This document shows, piece by piece, positions 42,139 through 52,488 of a stretch of DNA of 64,000 bases. This stretch comes from Citrobacter sp. JGM124 (lineage in GTDB: Bacteria; Pseudomonadota; Gammaproteobacteria; Enterobacterales; Enterobacteriaceae): positions 248,001-312,000 of the forward strand of contig NZ_JAERJD010000001.1 of the NCBI RefSeq assembly GCF_018257795.1, given 5' to 3'. Below the pieces are notes generated by a model. The model saw nothing but the letters and a program-made list of their open reading frames with translations, ran no database searches and had not been told where the DNA came from. Position numbers and translations under genes: made by a program. Positions within the stretch are counted from its first letter, which is position 1; each line of letters begins with the position of its first letter.

Positions 42139-44454
42139 ATGAAGCAGAAAATAGAAAATTATACTGGTCCTGCTGGGGGCTGGGGAGCGCTGAAGGCCGT
42201 TGCCGACGCTATACGTGGGCAGATGAATGAGCGGCATGATTTAATTGCCATGTTTGAAATGAATAAGCCACAGGGATTTGACTGCCCGGGGTGTGCCTGG
42301 CCTGATCCTAAACACAGTGCCTCATTTGATATGTGTGAGAATGGTGCCAAAGCCATGGCATGGGAGACCACCAGGAAAAGAACCACTCCCCAGTTTCTGA
42401 CTGAGCATAGCGTTACGGAGCTCTTATCCTGGAATGATTACGATCTGGAAAATGAAGGTCGCTTAACCCATCCTTTAAAATACAATGAACTGACCGACCA
42501 TTATGAAGAAATCAGCTGGGAAGAGGCGTTCGGGCAAATAGGCCAGCGGCTGGCAAGTTATGATGATCCCAATGTGGTGGAGTTCTATACTTCAGGGAGA
42601 ACCTCAAACGAAGCGGCGTTTCTTTATCAGCTGTTTGCCCGGGAATATGGCACCAACAATTTTCCCGACTGTTCAAATATGTGCCATGAACCTACCAGCG
42701 TGGGGCTTGCCGCTGCAATCGGGGTCGGCAAAGGCACCGTTCTGTTAGAAGACTTTGATAAAGCGGACTTAGTTATCTGTATCGGCCATAATCCCGGTAC
42801 GAATCACCCACGCATGTTAACCTCTCTGCGTGAAGTATCCAAACGTGGTGGCAAAATCATCGCCATTAATCCGCTTAAAGAAAGAGGATTAGAACGTTTC
42901 ACCGCCCCACAAAACCCGATTGAGATGCTGACCTTGTCGTCCACTCAGCTAGCGACATACTATTACAAAATCCGCATCGGCGGTGATACCGCATTAATGA
43001 AAGGGGTGATGAAAACCCTGATTGGCTGGGATGATACGGCCCGCCAGAATGGTCAGCCAGCGATTCTTGATCACGAATTTATTCAACAACATACCGCAGG
43101 CTTTGTCGCACTGAAGCAGGATGTGCAAAACACAGCCTGGAGCGATATCGTTAAACACAGCGGTATGACTCAAGAAGAGATTGAACAGATTGCCCAAGCT
43201 TACGCTGAAGCCAAAAATACCATTATTTGCTACGGCATGGGGATCACGCAGCACCAGCATGGCACGCAAAATATTCAGCAACTGGTCAATCTGCTGTTGT
43301 TAAAAGGCAATATGGGCAGGGAAGGGGCCGGAATTTGCCCCCTGCGTGGCCATTCCAATGTTCAGGGGGATCGTACTGTTGGGATCACTGAAAAACCGGG
43401 CAAACTATTTTTACAGAAGCTGGAAACGCGATTTGGCTTCACTCCCCCGGCAGAATTTGGTCATGCGGCTGTTGCCAGTATGCAGGCGATATTTGAGGGG
43501 CGTTCTCGGGCATTGATCTGTATGGGGGGAAATCTGGCGGTGGCCATGCCAGATAAAGAGGCCTGTTTTAGTGGCATGAAAAAACTCGACCTGGCCGTAC
43601 ATTTGGCGACGAAGTTAAATCGCTCGCATCTTCTCACCGCCCGCCATACCTATTTGTTTCCCGTATTGGGGCGTACTGAACGAGATATACAAAAAAGCGG
43701 TGAGCAGGCTATTACGGTCGAAGATTCTATGTCGATGGTACACGCTTCCCGTGGCAAGCTGGAACCGGTTAGCCCGTATCTCAAGTCCGAGTGTGCAATT
43801 GTCGCCGGGCTCGCCCTGGCCACGCTGCCGGATACTAAAGTCGACTGGCAAGAGATGGTGGATGATTACAGCCAGATACGTGACGCGATGGCAGCCGTAT
43901 TAAGCGGGTTTGAGAATTATAATGAAAGGATCCTGCAACCGGGCGGTTTTCATCTGACTAATCCTGCGTCAGCACGTAAATGGGTCACCCCATCCGGGCG
44001 GGCGAATTTTTTCACTACCGAAGGATTACTCGAAGATCCTGAATCAGCGAATGCCAGTGAGCTGGTATTAGCCACGGTTCGCAGCCATGACCAATACAAC
44101 ACCACGATTTATGGTCTGAACGATCGCTACCGGGGTATTTTTGGTCGACGTGACGTATTATTTATCAGTCAGGATGAAGCCGAAAAACAGCGGCTGGTTG
44201 CGGGGGATAGGGTGAATGTTATCGCCCTGGATAAACAGCAGAGCCCCACACACCGACGCGTAGATAATCTTGAAATTGTAATTCACGACATGGCGGATCG
44301 CTGTGTGGCAACCTATTTCCCTGAGTCAAATAACCTGGTGGCGCTGGATAACTTCGACCCGCAAAGCGGCATTCCGGCCTATAAAAATATTCCTGTTATC
44401 CTGGAAAAAATACAACCTGTTGTTACGAATGACGTCGCTAATCACGCCGAGTAA
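42139..44454 (+). CDS. ydeP: FdhF/YdeP family molybdopterin oxidoreductase
   Basis: A 771-residue molybdopterin-guanine-dinucleotide protein related to formate dehydrogenase H. YdeP in E. coli supports acid resistance; its reaction is unknown. Signs: [16 protein letters not shown] and [26 protein letters not shown] at the N-terminus, with only two of the cysteines of a full FdhF 4Fe-4S site (CPGC), then [14 protein letters not shown] and [12 protein letters not shown] in the MGD-binding domains, [21 protein letters not shown], and the C-terminal MGD domain with [21 protein letters not shown]. Ribosome-binding site AAGGATG. A terminator follows at 44477. Confidence 0.92.
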   Translation: MKQKIENYTGPAGGWGALKAVADAIRGQMNERHDLIAMFEMNKPQGFDCPGCAWPDPKHSASFDMCENGAKAMAWETTRKRTTPQFLTEHSVTELLSWNDYDLENEGRLTHPLKYNELTDHYEEISWEEAFGQIGQRLASYDDPNVVEFYTSGRTSNEAAFLYQLFAREYGTNNFPDCSNMCHEPTSVGLAAAIGVGKGTVLLEDFDKADLVICIGHNPGTNHPRMLTSLREVSKRGGKIIAINPLKERGLERFTAPQNPIEMLTLSSTQLATYYYKIRIGGDTALMKGVMKTLIGWDDTARQNGQPAILDHEFIQQHTAGFVALKQDVQNTAWSDIVKHSGMTQEEIEQIAQAYAEAKNTIICYGMGITQHQHGTQNIQQLVNLLLLKGNMGREGAGICPLRGHSNVQGDRTVGITEKPGKLFLQKLETRFGFTPPAEFGHAAVASMQAIFEGRSRALICMGGNLAVAMPDKEACFSGMKKLDLAVHLATKLNRSHLLTARHTYLFPVLGRTERDIQKSGEQAITVEDSMSMVHASRGKLEPVSPYLKSECAIVAGLALATLPDTKVDWQEMVDDYSQIRDAMAAVLSGFENYNERILQPGGFHLTNPASARKWVTPSGRANFFTTEGLLEDPESANASELVLATVRSHDQYNTTIYGLNDRYRGIFGRRDVLFISQDEAEKQRLVAGDRVNVIALDKQQSPTHRRVDNLEIVIHDMADRCVATYFPESNNLVALDNFDPQSGIPAYKNIPVILEKIQPVVTNDVANHAE

Positions 44455-44476
44455 CCTGAAAGTAAGTATCCTGAGT

Positions 44477-44509
44477 CCAGGGGGGCTTGTACCCCCTGGC
44501 GTTCTTTTT
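44477..44509 (+). terminator. Terminator of ydeP
   Basis: CCAGGGGG (44477-44484), 7-base loop, CCCCCTGG (44492-44499), then CGTTCTTTTT. 23 bases after the ydeP stop. Confidence 0.88.
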
Positions 44510-44561
44510 ACTTCTTCACGTATCATGAGGAACAGGCTATTTTTAGAAAAAAGAGAGCATT

Positions 44562-45080
44562 ATGAATAACAATGTGCATGGTATCGACCATATAGGCTTG
44601 ACGGTGCCGGATCTGGATGCCGCCACTGAATTTTTCATCAATGCATTAAATGCTTCTGTTATCTATGACACCTACCTGAAATCACAGCCCCCAAGGCACG
44701 CTGTTGCAACACAAAAAAGATTAGGTATTTCAAGTGATACGGCAGAAATTGCCATCAGAATGATAGGCTTTCCGAATGGAGCCCAAATAGAGCTGTTTGA
44801 ATTCTCAGGGCAAAATCGATCTGGCCCTGTCACCCCCGCAGATTATGGCTGGCAGCATGTTGCCTTTTATGTGGATGATATTGAACTGGCTGTCAGACAA
44901 ATAGAAGCTGCTGGCGGCAAGCGCAATGCGGACCCTATAGATTTAACCGGGATAGAGGCGGGAGCGGGAAATAAATTTTGCTATTGCCTGACGCCCTGGG
45001 GATCAAGCATCGAAGTGATTACCTACCCCACGCCACAACCCTACCTCCACACCTCGAAACGCAGAAAATGGTCAGTATAA
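44562..45080 (+). CDS. VOC family (glyoxalase/dioxygenase-like) protein
   Basis: A 172-residue single vicinal-oxygen-chelate protein. N-terminal half GIDHIGLTVPDLDAATEFF with a likely metal-binding His, second half YGWQHVAFYVDDIELAVRQIEAAGG and the C-terminal YCLTPWGSSIEVITY with a metal-binding Glu, as in glyoxalase I-like enzymes. Substrate unknown; the AraC/MBL genes that follow run in the opposite direction. Confidence 0.88.
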   Translation: MNNNVHGIDHIGLTVPDLDAATEFFINALNASVIYDTYLKSQPPRHAVATQKRLGISSDTAEIAIRMIGFPNGAQIELFEFSGQNRSGPVTPADYGWQHVAFYVDDIELAVRQIEAAGGKRNADPIDLTGIEAGAGNKFCYCLTPWGSSIEVITYPTPQPYLHTSKRRKWSV

Positions 45081-45250
45081 GAAGGACACGCATGAGAGCA
45101 TGAAACGCAGCATACTGTAACGCGCTCTATTTCGGTCTTAACCCCTGCTGTCGTGGTCAACAAAAGCTGGCCATGGCACAGCATAGCGGTTTTTTTGTGT
45201 CGCGGTTGCTGACCGCCAGAAGCTTCTTCCCGTTGATGTGGCACACGGAC

Positions 45251-46201
45251 TTATTCGCTACGGAAGGTTTTCCGCCATGCCCTGGGGCTGACACCAAATT
45301 TTTCCCGGAACTGCAGCCTGAAGGTTGCCGCAGACTGAAACCCTGCTTGTTCAGCAACCTGTTCTACGGGGAGGTCAATGTTTTCTAATAACGCCTGACT
45401 CAAATGCAGCCGCGCGGCGGTGATCCACTCGATGACGGACATCCCTGTTGCCTTACTGAAATGCCGGGTAAGTGTCCTGCGACTCATGGAGGCATACACC
45501 GCCAGGGAATCAATATCGTGGGGAGCCTGAATATTGAGTAACAGATAGTCAAGGACCATATTAATTCTACAGTCGGTCGTCTTTTGGGTGACAGGATGAT
45601 CAATATATTGTGCCTGGCCTCCTTCACGGTGGGGAGGGGTAACCATCCTGCGGGCAATACCATTAGCTGTCAGACTACCGAAATATTTGCGAATGAGATA
45701 CAGACAGCAATCCATTGCTGCAGCCGTTCCTGCGGATGTAATCAGCCCGTCGTTATCAACATAGAGTTCGTTAAGATTCAAGTGAACGGACGGAAACTGT
45801 TCCCGAAAGTCTCTCTCATACTCCCAGTGTGTCGCCGCGACACGCCCGTCCAGCAAACCGGCATAAGCCAGGACGAAAGTGCCCAAGCACAGCCCCACGA
45901 TCTGGGCACCGGTATCACGTGCTTTTACCAGGGCATTAAGTAGCGGTGCAGACGGTTTTTCCCGAACATTTGCCCAAAAAGGTACAATGACGATATCGGC
46001 CCGGGCCAGAGCATCCAGCCCATGATCAGCCTGTATTGCTGTTCCTTCACCAGACCAGATAAGCCCCGGCGTTTCAGCACATATCAAGCGAGTAAAAAGC
46101 CGCTGATCCGAGACGGTATTCCCAAAAAGGATCAGGGGGACTGAAACGTGATAAGTACTGAAACCCTGGGTAACAAGTATGGCAACTGAAATCCCGGACA
46201 C
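45251..46201 (-). CDS. AraC-family regulator with DJ-1/PfpI-type sensor domain (FtrA/GlxA-like)
   Basis: A 316-residue regulator. The N-terminal two thirds form a class I glutamine amidotransferase/DJ-1-like domain (VAILVTQGFSTYHVSVPLILFG; GAQIVGLCLGTFVLAYAGLLDG with the nucleophile-elbow Cys; ATHWEYERDF; ITSAGTAAAMDCCLYLI), and the C-terminal domain is an AraC double helix-turn-helix (SMSRRTLTRHFSKATGMSVIEWITAARLHLSQALLE, QAGFQSAATFRLQFREKFGVSPRAWRK). Starts with GTG behind AAAGGAGT. It lies 26 bp downstream of the MBL-fold gene in the same direction, so the two are probably cotranscribed. Confidence 0.92.
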   Translation of the reverse strand: MSGISVAILVTQGFSTYHVSVPLILFGNTVSDQRLFTRLICAETPGLIWSGEGTAIQADHGLDALARADIVIVPFWANVREKPSAPLLNALVKARDTGAQIVGLCLGTFVLAYAGLLDGRVAATHWEYERDFREQFPSVHLNLNELYVDNDGLITSAGTAAAMDCCLYLIRKYFGSLTANGIARRMVTPPHREGGQAQYIDHPVTQKTTDCRINMVLDYLLLNIQAPHDIDSLAVYASMSRRTLTRHFSKATGMSVIEWITAARLHLSQALLENIDLPVEQVAEQAGFQSAATFRLQFREKFGVSPRAWRKTFRSE

Positions 46202-46227
46202 GATGACTCCTTTGCTGTCGGTTGCTG

Positions 46228-47109
46228 TCAGAATACGAGTGATTCACCGTCGGCAGGTGCTGAAACATAATCCTGAATCTGGTTAATCTGGGCATATTCC
46301 AGTACGTCCTGCCGGGTAACTAGGCAATGGTTAACCGCCTCCATGTGGGTGGCGACAATCTGCGCATCAGGTAAAACAACGTGCGCCCTCACTATGTCTT
46401 CTTTCCCGAAGATTATCGCGCCGTACCCCAGAACATGAGCCCAACCGGTATTCATAATCAGCACATCTGGCATATAATTACGCATATTTTCTTCCACGGT
46501 TTTAACCCAGAGACTGTCACCAACAAGGTACAAGGTTTTTTCCGATGGATGGCGAAACACGATACCACAAGCGTCACCAAGCAGTTCTGCCAATTGTGGG
46601 TTGCCATAAGCAGCATCTGAACCATGCTGGCACGTTGTTTTAATCAGTTCAATATCGCCAAAATAGCACCCTTCGGTGAGAACTTGCAGATTAGTGAACC
46701 CCTGATGTTGCAACAACGCCTTATCATTTTCATTCTGAACGTAAATCAGCTGATGTTTTGGCACACTGTCGGCAGCCGCCTGATCCCAGTGATCCGGGTG
46801 CGTATGGGTGACAATAATGGCATCCACATCAAGCAGTGAGCGGATATCCAGGGGCAATGCCACCATAGGATTCCTGATTTCTGAACGCACGGTTCCCTCA
46901 AAACCGGGCCATGCATCTTTGTCAGAAAACATGGGATCGACAAGGAATCGCTTCCCCGCATATTCGATGATCTGAGTGGCATTACGAATCTGAGTAATTT
47001 TCAATTTATGGTTCCCCGAATATTTTTTAAACCAGTCAAAATAATGACCTGATGACTCATTGTAGTGATTATCGGGTAATGCGACCATCTTATACGGGTC
47101 ATGTTTCAC
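46228..47109 (-). CDS. MBL-fold metal-dependent hydrolase
   Basis: A 293-residue soluble metallo-beta-lactamase-fold enzyme. The zinc-binding motif is intact in IIVTHTHPDHWDQ, with VGDSLW (later Asp) and THMEAVNHC (last His). FLVDPMFSDKDAWPGFEG is a UlaG/MBL-like substrate loop. Function unknown; similar genes are often paired with AraC regulators, as here. The start at 47109 is GTG with a weak ribosome-binding site; an ATG seven codons later is equally possible. Confidence 0.87.
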   Translation of the reverse strand: MKHDPYKMVALPDNHYNESSGHYFDWFKKYSGNHKLKITQIRNATQIIEYAGKRFLVDPMFSDKDAWPGFEGTVRSEIRNPMVALPLDIRSLLDVDAIIVTHTHPDHWDQAAADSVPKHQLIYVQNENDKALLQHQGFTNLQVLTEGCYFGDIELIKTTCQHGSDAAYGNPQLAELLGDACGIVFRHPSEKTLYLVGDSLWVKTVEENMRNYMPDVLIMNTGWAHVLGYGAIIFGKEDIVRAHVVLPDAQIVATHMEAVNHCLVTRQDVLEYAQINQIQDYVSAPADGESLVF

Positions 47110-47344
47110 CCATATTGGGTCAGGGTGATACCCATTTATAAAAATAAAACTAACGTTATTTATTGTTGTAATATGGCTGCATCAAGATATTTTAAATAGT
47201 GAATTAAAATAGAGCATTGCGGTGCCATTTGTCAGCATTATTCTGATGGCTTTCGGAGAGGGGGGGTAAGAATAAAATATGCCGTATTTTATTTTACTGA
47301 CCCAGCCACCTTTTATAGTGATATTTTTGGTGGCTGTGATCTGT

Positions 47345-48253
47345 TTATTGATGGGGTATATGGCTGACAGGTGAGCGGTTCCTGAATCTGGAGATAATAA
47401 GAGGCGCGACAATAGAAAGAATAATAATGATACATCCGGCAATCTGATAGGATGTGATAGCGTCAGATAACAGTAAGTATGAAAATAAAAATGCGGCAGG
47501 AAGCTCTGTTGTTACCAGCATGCCAGCAAGGGAAGAGTGGGTTCTGGGCATGCCGAATCCATAGAGCAGCACAGGAAGAATTGAAGAGAATACCGCATTG
47601 ATGACAGACCACAGGCTACTTTCACTGATGGGGGCAATATCAATATTCTTGTTAAAGAGAAACAATGATGCAATAAATGCACCAAAAGTCAGTAGTTTAG
47701 CTTTATCAATAACACGAACGCCGTTCGCGATATTTGAAGAAGAGATGATAACCAGACTATAGGCTACCCCAGCAGCCAGCCCCCACAAAAGGCCCTGCAC
47801 ATTGAGTGTCGCTTCTCCATGAAAAACACCGGTAGATATGACAACGCCTGTCATTATAAATATGAAGCTTATTATTTCACTGCGCGTTAGTGCCTTCCTT
47901 TTGATGATGGCATTTAAAACGGGGGCGATCCATGCTGATTGCATCATGAGCAGGGTTGAGGCAGGAACCCCAATATAGTGGACAGCATTATAAAAAAAGT
48001 ATGTGATGCAGAGCATTGGGATGCCTGTGGCGAAAACCAGCAGTTTATCCCTCAAATGGAAGGTACCTGTATTATTTCCTTGCCTTTCGGAAAGCATAAA
48101 AAAAAGCACAAATGAAAAAAGAAATTGTGTCGGTATCAAGCTCTCGATCTTTGCACCGCTCTCTGTGGCCAGACTAAGTATGACTCCCGGCATACCGTAT
48201 GACACTGCGCCCGTAAATACGGATAATGCGCCAGCAGCACCTGATATTTTCAA
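47345..48253 (-). CDS. DMT/EamA family transporter
   Basis: A 302-residue drug/metabolite transporter with ten membrane segments in two EamA repeats (about 8-140 and 152-292). Typical segments are TYFFYNAVHYIGVPASTLLMMQSAWIAPVLNAIIKRKALTRSEI and LAGMLVTTELPAAFLFSYLLLSDAITSYQIAGCIIIILSI. The start is TTG behind AAGGGGG. Substrate unknown; such proteins export amino acids or metabolites. The 235 bases after it hold no gene. Confidence 0.88.
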   Translation of the reverse strand: MKISGAAGALSVFTGAVSYGMPGVILSLATESGAKIESLIPTQFLFSFVLFFMLSERQGNNTGTFHLRDKLLVFATGIPMLCITYFFYNAVHYIGVPASTLLMMQSAWIAPVLNAIIKRKALTRSEIISFIFIMTGVVISTGVFHGEATLNVQGLLWGLAAGVAYSLVIISSSNIANGVRVIDKAKLLTFGAFIASLFLFNKNIDIAPISESSLWSVINAVFSSILPVLLYGFGMPRTHSSLAGMLVTTELPAAFLFSYLLLSDAITSYQIAGCIIIILSIVAPLIISRFRNRSPVSHIPHQ

Positions 48254-48734
48254 ACCATCCCCCTTATATCCCCTTTATCAATTATTAAAGGCAGATAAAA
48301 CAGCTAATTCTAGTATTTTATATCTATTTAGCAACGATAAATTTCCACAACTAACCGGGAGTCCGGCTGCTGAGTAAGCATTACTGGCGGTGCGGGGATA
48401 TTCACCATCATTTTATTTTTTGTTAGTTTTATTTTTTATAAAGAAATGAAAAAATTGGCTGTAAATAATGGTATGTCATTTTTATTTTCAATATGCATTA
48501 CAGAATAAATTGGCGATGAATAGCACATGATATTCAGGTTTACCCCCTTCCTGTGCCTCGCGCTCAGGTCAGGTGAAAGGCGCAATGAATACTTACACGG
48601 GCAGGATAACTCTTCACCACATTGCGCCAAGAATGGAACAATGAAATCCAAAATCACATCTTTATCCCTTGAGTAAAACAAAGCATGATGAAAACACAAT
48701 ATTGATAACGTCATTAAGTCCTGAGGTAATCCTT
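48254..48734. other. Divergent gap before the ene-reductase operon
   Basis: About 480 bases, A+T-rich in the first half, without a supported gene. Must contain the promoters of the DMT transporter and of the ene-reductase operon. Confidence 0.35.
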
Positions 48735-49793
48735 ATGAGCAAACTGTTTACTCCGGTTAATTTGGGTCATTACACCCTTAAAAATCGCCTGGTCATGGCG
48801 CCGATGACCCGTTCCCGGGCTAATGCAGACGGAACCCCGAATGAACTTGCCGCATTGTATTATGCACAGCGTGCGAGCATTGGCCTGATCATTGCTGAAG
48901 GTACTCAGCCGTCTGAGGACGGGCAGGGGTACCTGATGACGCCGGGCATTTATACGGATGATCATGTGGCAGGCTGGAAAAAAATTGCTGAGGCCGTGCA
49001 TCAGAAAGGCAGCAAATTATTCATTCAGCTGATGCATGCAGGCAGAATGTCACACCCTGACAATACGCCACATCACCGGCAGGGCGTTGCACCGTCCGCC
49101 ATTGCACCAGGTTCTTCAATGTTTACGGCCACAGGTATGCAGGACATTCCTGTGCCACGAGCACTCAGCACTGAGGAGGTGCGTCAGACGGTACAGGACT
49201 TCCGTTTTGCTGCCCGTCGTGCTGTTGACGCGGGTGCCGACGGTGTTGAAATTCATGGCGCAAATGCTTACCTCATCCATCAGTTTCTTGCACCAAGTGC
49301 CAATGAACGTACTGATGAATATGGCGGTTCTGTTGAAAACCGTGCCCGCTTTGCTATCGAAGTCGCCCGGGCCATTACAGAAGAAATTGGCGCAGACCGG
49401 ACCGGTATTCGCCTGTCTCCGGGAATGAATATGTGGGGCATTGATGAAGGGAATCAAAGCGATGAACTATATCGTTATCTGACGGCAGAACTGAATAAAT
49501 TAAATCTCGCATATCTGCATATTATGCATATGGGGAACGAGGTTTTATTGAAGGATATGCGAGCTATATGGAAAAGTGACTTGGTGCTTAACCGCCCTGG
49601 TCGCGCACGCGAACAGGTTGGGCAGGATGTTGAATCCGGCCTGGCTGATCTTGAGTCGTACGGCACAATGGTGCTGGCTAACCCTGATTTCGTTGAGCGA
49701 CTACAAAGCCATGCTCCAATGAATGAAGCCCACCGGGAAGGTTTTTTTGGCGGTACCGATAAATTCTATACCGACTATCCGGTAATGGGTTGA
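48735..49793 (+). CDS. Old yellow enzyme family ene-reductase (NemA-like)
   Basis: An FMN-dependent, NADPH-using ene-reductase that reduces activated C=C bonds and other electrophiles. The start at 48735 (MSKLFTPVNLGHYTLKNRLVMAPMTRSRA) follows GAGGTAAT and gives 352 residues; 22 codons of open frame upstream lack a site. The substrate-binding His-Asn pair is in DGVEIHGANAYLIHQFLAPSANERTDEYGGSVENRARF; the later FMN-binding VLNRPG and TMVLANPDFVERL are present. It is the first gene of a compact run of four genes with short gaps. Confidence 0.95.
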   Translation: MSKLFTPVNLGHYTLKNRLVMAPMTRSRANADGTPNELAALYYAQRASIGLIIAEGTQPSEDGQGYLMTPGIYTDDHVAGWKKIAEAVHQKGSKLFIQLMHAGRMSHPDNTPHHRQGVAPSAIAPGSSMFTATGMQDIPVPRALSTEEVRQTVQDFRFAARRAVDAGADGVEIHGANAYLIHQFLAPSANERTDEYGGSVENRARFAIEVARAITEEIGADRTGIRLSPGMNMWGIDEGNQSDELYRYLTAELNKLNLAYLHIMHMGNEVLLKDMRAIWKSDLVLNRPGRAREQVGQDVESGLADLESYGTMVLANPDFVERLQSHAPMNEAHREGFFGGTDKFYTDYPVMG

Positions 49794-49807
49794 GCGGGGA
49801 ACGGCAG

Positions 49808-50542
49808 ATGGCACCGGTTATTGTATCACTCCGCAGGATGCGTCACGGGGACCATTTCCGGGCGACGTCCTTACGCATGCCGGAAGGTATTCAGAGTCCT
49901 GTTATCGGGGTGGACCACGCATGGATGAGCGGGCCTGTCTTCCCGCCCCATCATCATGCTGGTCTGTCCGCGGTTTCTTATGTCTTTCTGGACTCAGAAA
50001 CGGGCATAAATAATCGGGATAATATCGGCACCAGTAACTTCATCGCGCCGGGAGGCCTGCACTGGACGGCAGCAGGCCGTGGGATCGTTCATGAGGAAGT
50101 TCCCGCCGAGGATAACAAGACGGTACATTCTCTACAGATATTTGTTGGGCTCCCGGGTAGTAAACAGGACATGTCACCAGAGGCTCTGCCTTTGGCGACA
50201 ACTGCCGTCCCGGTAGTTTGCACGGACGAGTATCAGGCGCGCATCCTGGCAGGGGGGTTTCAGGGTATTTATTCCCCACTGTCGCCCCCTACAAAGGTAA
50301 CAATACTGGATATTTCCCTTGAGAAAAATGCAGTACTTAATCTTCCACTACCACCCAGACACTGCGCATTCATTCTCCCAATCTATGGGGCGACGCGTAT
50401 TGGGGGGCTGACATTCAATCATGATGATTTAAACGTGCCTGTTTATCTGGCACAGGATGAACCCACCACTCTGGTGGCAGAAGCCACCGAAGAAAAAACA
50501 AAAATTATGTTTTTCTCCGGTCCATCACTTTCATCGTACTAA
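49808..50542 (+). CDS. Pirin-like bicupin protein
   Basis: A 244-residue pirin-family protein (two cupin domains); bacterial pirins can act as quercetinases or redox-linked regulators. Metal ligands are visible in GPVFPPHHHAGLSAVSYVFLDSE and GIVHEE, the pirin pattern of two His, one His and one Glu. The ATG at 49808 has GGGGA upstream and is preferred over a TTG at 49790 that would overlap the previous stop. Sits 14 bp after the ene-reductase. Confidence 0.9.
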   Translation: MAPVIVSLRRMRHGDHFRATSLRMPEGIQSPVIGVDHAWMSGPVFPPHHHAGLSAVSYVFLDSETGINNRDNIGTSNFIAPGGLHWTAAGRGIVHEEVPAEDNKTVHSLQIFVGLPGSKQDMSPEALPLATTAVPVVCTDEYQARILAGGFQGIYSPLSPPTKVTILDISLEKNAVLNLPLPPRHCAFILPIYGATRIGGLTFNHDDLNVPVYLAQDEPTTLVAEATEEKTKIMFFSGPSLSSY

Positions 50543-50555
50543 ACAGGAGTCGACT

Positions 50556-51143
50556 ATGTCCTGGAATCGTTTTACGGCTAAAGACAGCGCTATTTTACTT
50601 ATCGACCATCAGACCGGGACTATGGGCTGGGCAAAATCATTGCCCTTTGAAGAGCTCAAACGTAATGTATTGATGCTTGCTAAAACAGCAAAAATACTCA
50701 ATATTCCTGTGGTTCTGACATCCAGCATGGAAGAATATGCACAGGGGCCATTACTCAGTGAACTTGAGTCTATTTTACCTGACGAATTTGCGAAGCGTGT
50801 AAAACGTGCAGGTATTGTTAATGCTATGGATGACGAACATTTTGCCCGGGCCGTGAATGCACTTGGGCGCAAAAAATTAATCATTGCAGGGGTCACTAAT
50901 GATGTCTGCACAGTGTATCCGGCACTGAGCCTGGTGGGTGACGGTTATGAGGTTCAGGTCGTTGCTGATGCGGGGGCCTCTCCGACTCAGTTCGCGGATG
51001 ATATCTCCTTGCGCCGAATGGAAAAAAACGGTGTCACTTTGACCAGTACTAACCAGGTCATCGCTGAACTTGTCGGAACCTGGGCTTCCCCTGAAGGGAT
51101 GCAAATTGTCCAGGAAGTCGTGATGCCTGCTCTACAGGCATAA
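50556..51143 (+). CDS. Isochorismatase-family cysteine hydrolase
   Basis: A 195-residue hydrolase of the isochorismatase/nicotinamidase family. The start at 50556 follows AGGAGT. The catalytic triad is visible: Asp17 (AILLIDHQTG), a Lys near residue 80 (FAKRVKRAG) and Cys118 (IIAGVTNDVCTVYPAL) preceded by the family's cis-peptide region. Substrates in the family are amides and enol ethers; this one is undefined. 13 bp after the pirin gene. Confidence 0.9.
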   Translation: MSWNRFTAKDSAILLIDHQTGTMGWAKSLPFEELKRNVLMLAKTAKILNIPVVLTSSMEEYAQGPLLSELESILPDEFAKRVKRAGIVNAMDDEHFARAVNALGRKKLIIAGVTNDVCTVYPALSLVGDGYEVQVVADAGASPTQFADDISLRRMEKNGVTLTSTNQVIAELVGTWASPEGMQIVQEVVMPALQA

Positions 51144-51203
51144 CACTCAAGGCCTGCAGCTGCAAGCAGCAGGCTTTCTCCGCAACACAATGAGGTGCAT
51201 CTG

Positions 51204-51761
51204 ATGACTGCGAATAATTTACCCGGCCATAAGGATATTCTTGAATTCTGGTTTTCTCCTGCGAACAGAGATCTCTGGTTCAAAAATGATAATAACTTCG
51301 ATTTATTAATCAAAACGCGATTTTATGATATCTGGAAGGCTGCCTGTAGTGGTGAGCTCTTTTCATGGCGTTTAACCATCGAAGGACGACTGGCAGAGAT
51401 AATTATACTTGACCAGTTTTCACGAAATCTAAATCGAGGTTCAGGCAAATCTTACCATCAGGATGGAATGGCACTGATCCTTTCTCAGGAACTTATCTCA
51501 TTAGAAGGGTGGAAGCGTCTGGGTGCGGAGGAAAAAGCCGTGTCACTGTTGCCATGGATGCATTCTGAATCCAGGCTAATCCATGATAAAGCGAAAGCAT
51601 TGTATGCATCACTGCCTTTACCCGGATTTCTTGAGTATGAAATTAAGCACAGTGAAATAATTGAAAGATTTGGTCGTTACCCATACAGGAATGCAATTCT
51701 TGGGCGCCGCTCCACACACAGTGAAACTGACTGGATGAATACCCATTCCAGTTTTTTATAA
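51204..51761 (+). CDS. DUF924 family protein
   Basis: A 185-residue protein of the DUF924 family (tetratricopeptide-like helical fold, function unknown). Characteristic stretches: ILEFWFSPANRDLWFKNDNNFDLLIKTRF, LAEIIILDQFSRNLNRG, LLPWMHSESRLIHDKA and FGRYPYRNAILGR. The ATG at 51204 is preferred, with GAGGTG upstream. It is the last gene before the accessory region. Confidence 0.88.
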   Translation: MTANNLPGHKDILEFWFSPANRDLWFKNDNNFDLLIKTRFYDIWKAACSGELFSWRLTIEGRLAEIIILDQFSRNLNRGSGKSYHQDGMALILSQELISLEGWKRLGAEEKAVSLLPWMHSESRLIHDKAKALYASLPLPGFLEYEIKHSEIIERFGRYPYRNAILGRRSTHSETDWMNTHSSFL

Positions 51762-51910
51762 GTTTGCCATCAGTACTGCCCACCTCCGGTAACGACCCAT
51801 ATTATTTTCTGATTTATTCACTGGCATGCAAATAAACGTTAAGAAGAAAGATAACCCCCCGGTGAATTGCAGAAATCATTGGGATTTATCACGACGTATA
51901 ATGGTGCTTA

Positions 51911-52432
51911 TGTCCACTCCCCCTAATTAGATTTTCTGCCTTTACATTTGCTTGTAGAGATCAAAATGAAAAAAGCACGGTTTACTGAAACTCAGAACGT
52001 TAACATCGTGAATATTGCTTATTCAGGGCTGAAGATTGAGGAGATCTGTCGTCAGAACGGAATAAGCAATGCCACTTATTACAATTCGTGGCTATCCATT
52101 AAAACTCCGCATGGATAATGGACCAGAGTTTATCTCCCTGACACTGGCTCAGTGGGCTGAAGATCATGGCGTCATGTTGAAATCTATTAATTCGGGTAGG
52201 CCGACAAAGAATGTATTTATCGAGCGTTTTAACCGAACAGATCGGACGGAAATACTGGATTTTTACCTGTTCAAAACATTGAATGAGGCAAGGGAAATCA
52301 CCGATCGCTGGTTGAATGAATACAACAGTGAGCGGCCTCATGAATCCCTGAATAACCTGACGCTGGAAGAATATCGGCTGACGGCTGAGAAACTTGGAAT
52401 CTCAAAAAGTGCGTGGAACTAAAACTGGGACA
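51911..52432 (+). mobile_element. Internally deleted IS3-family element with target duplication
   Basis: A 522-bp mini-element beginning TGTCC and ending GGACA, flanked on both sides by CTTA (51907-51910 and 52433-52436), a 4-bp target duplication. Inside, the start of an IS3-type OrfA (from 51966, KKARFTETQ, ICRQNGISNATYYN) runs straight into the C-terminal half of OrfB (from about 52090; RMDNGPEFISLTLAQWAEDHGV, FIERFNRT, NEYNSERPHESLNNLTLEEYR, ending KSAWN). The middle (rest of OrfA and the first two catalytic aspartates of OrfB) is missing, so it cannot move by itself. The terminal repeats beyond the first five bases match poorly. Confidence 0.8.
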
Positions 52433-52488
52433 CTTACACAAAATGCGACATTTTACAAAAACGAGCAGGGTATGGAAGTTAAAGACGT

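Noticed and set aside
48436..48714. A 92-codon minus-strand open frame before the ene-reductase gene.
   Set aside because: No ribosome-binding site, cysteine/histidine-rich unnatural composition, no recognisable family.
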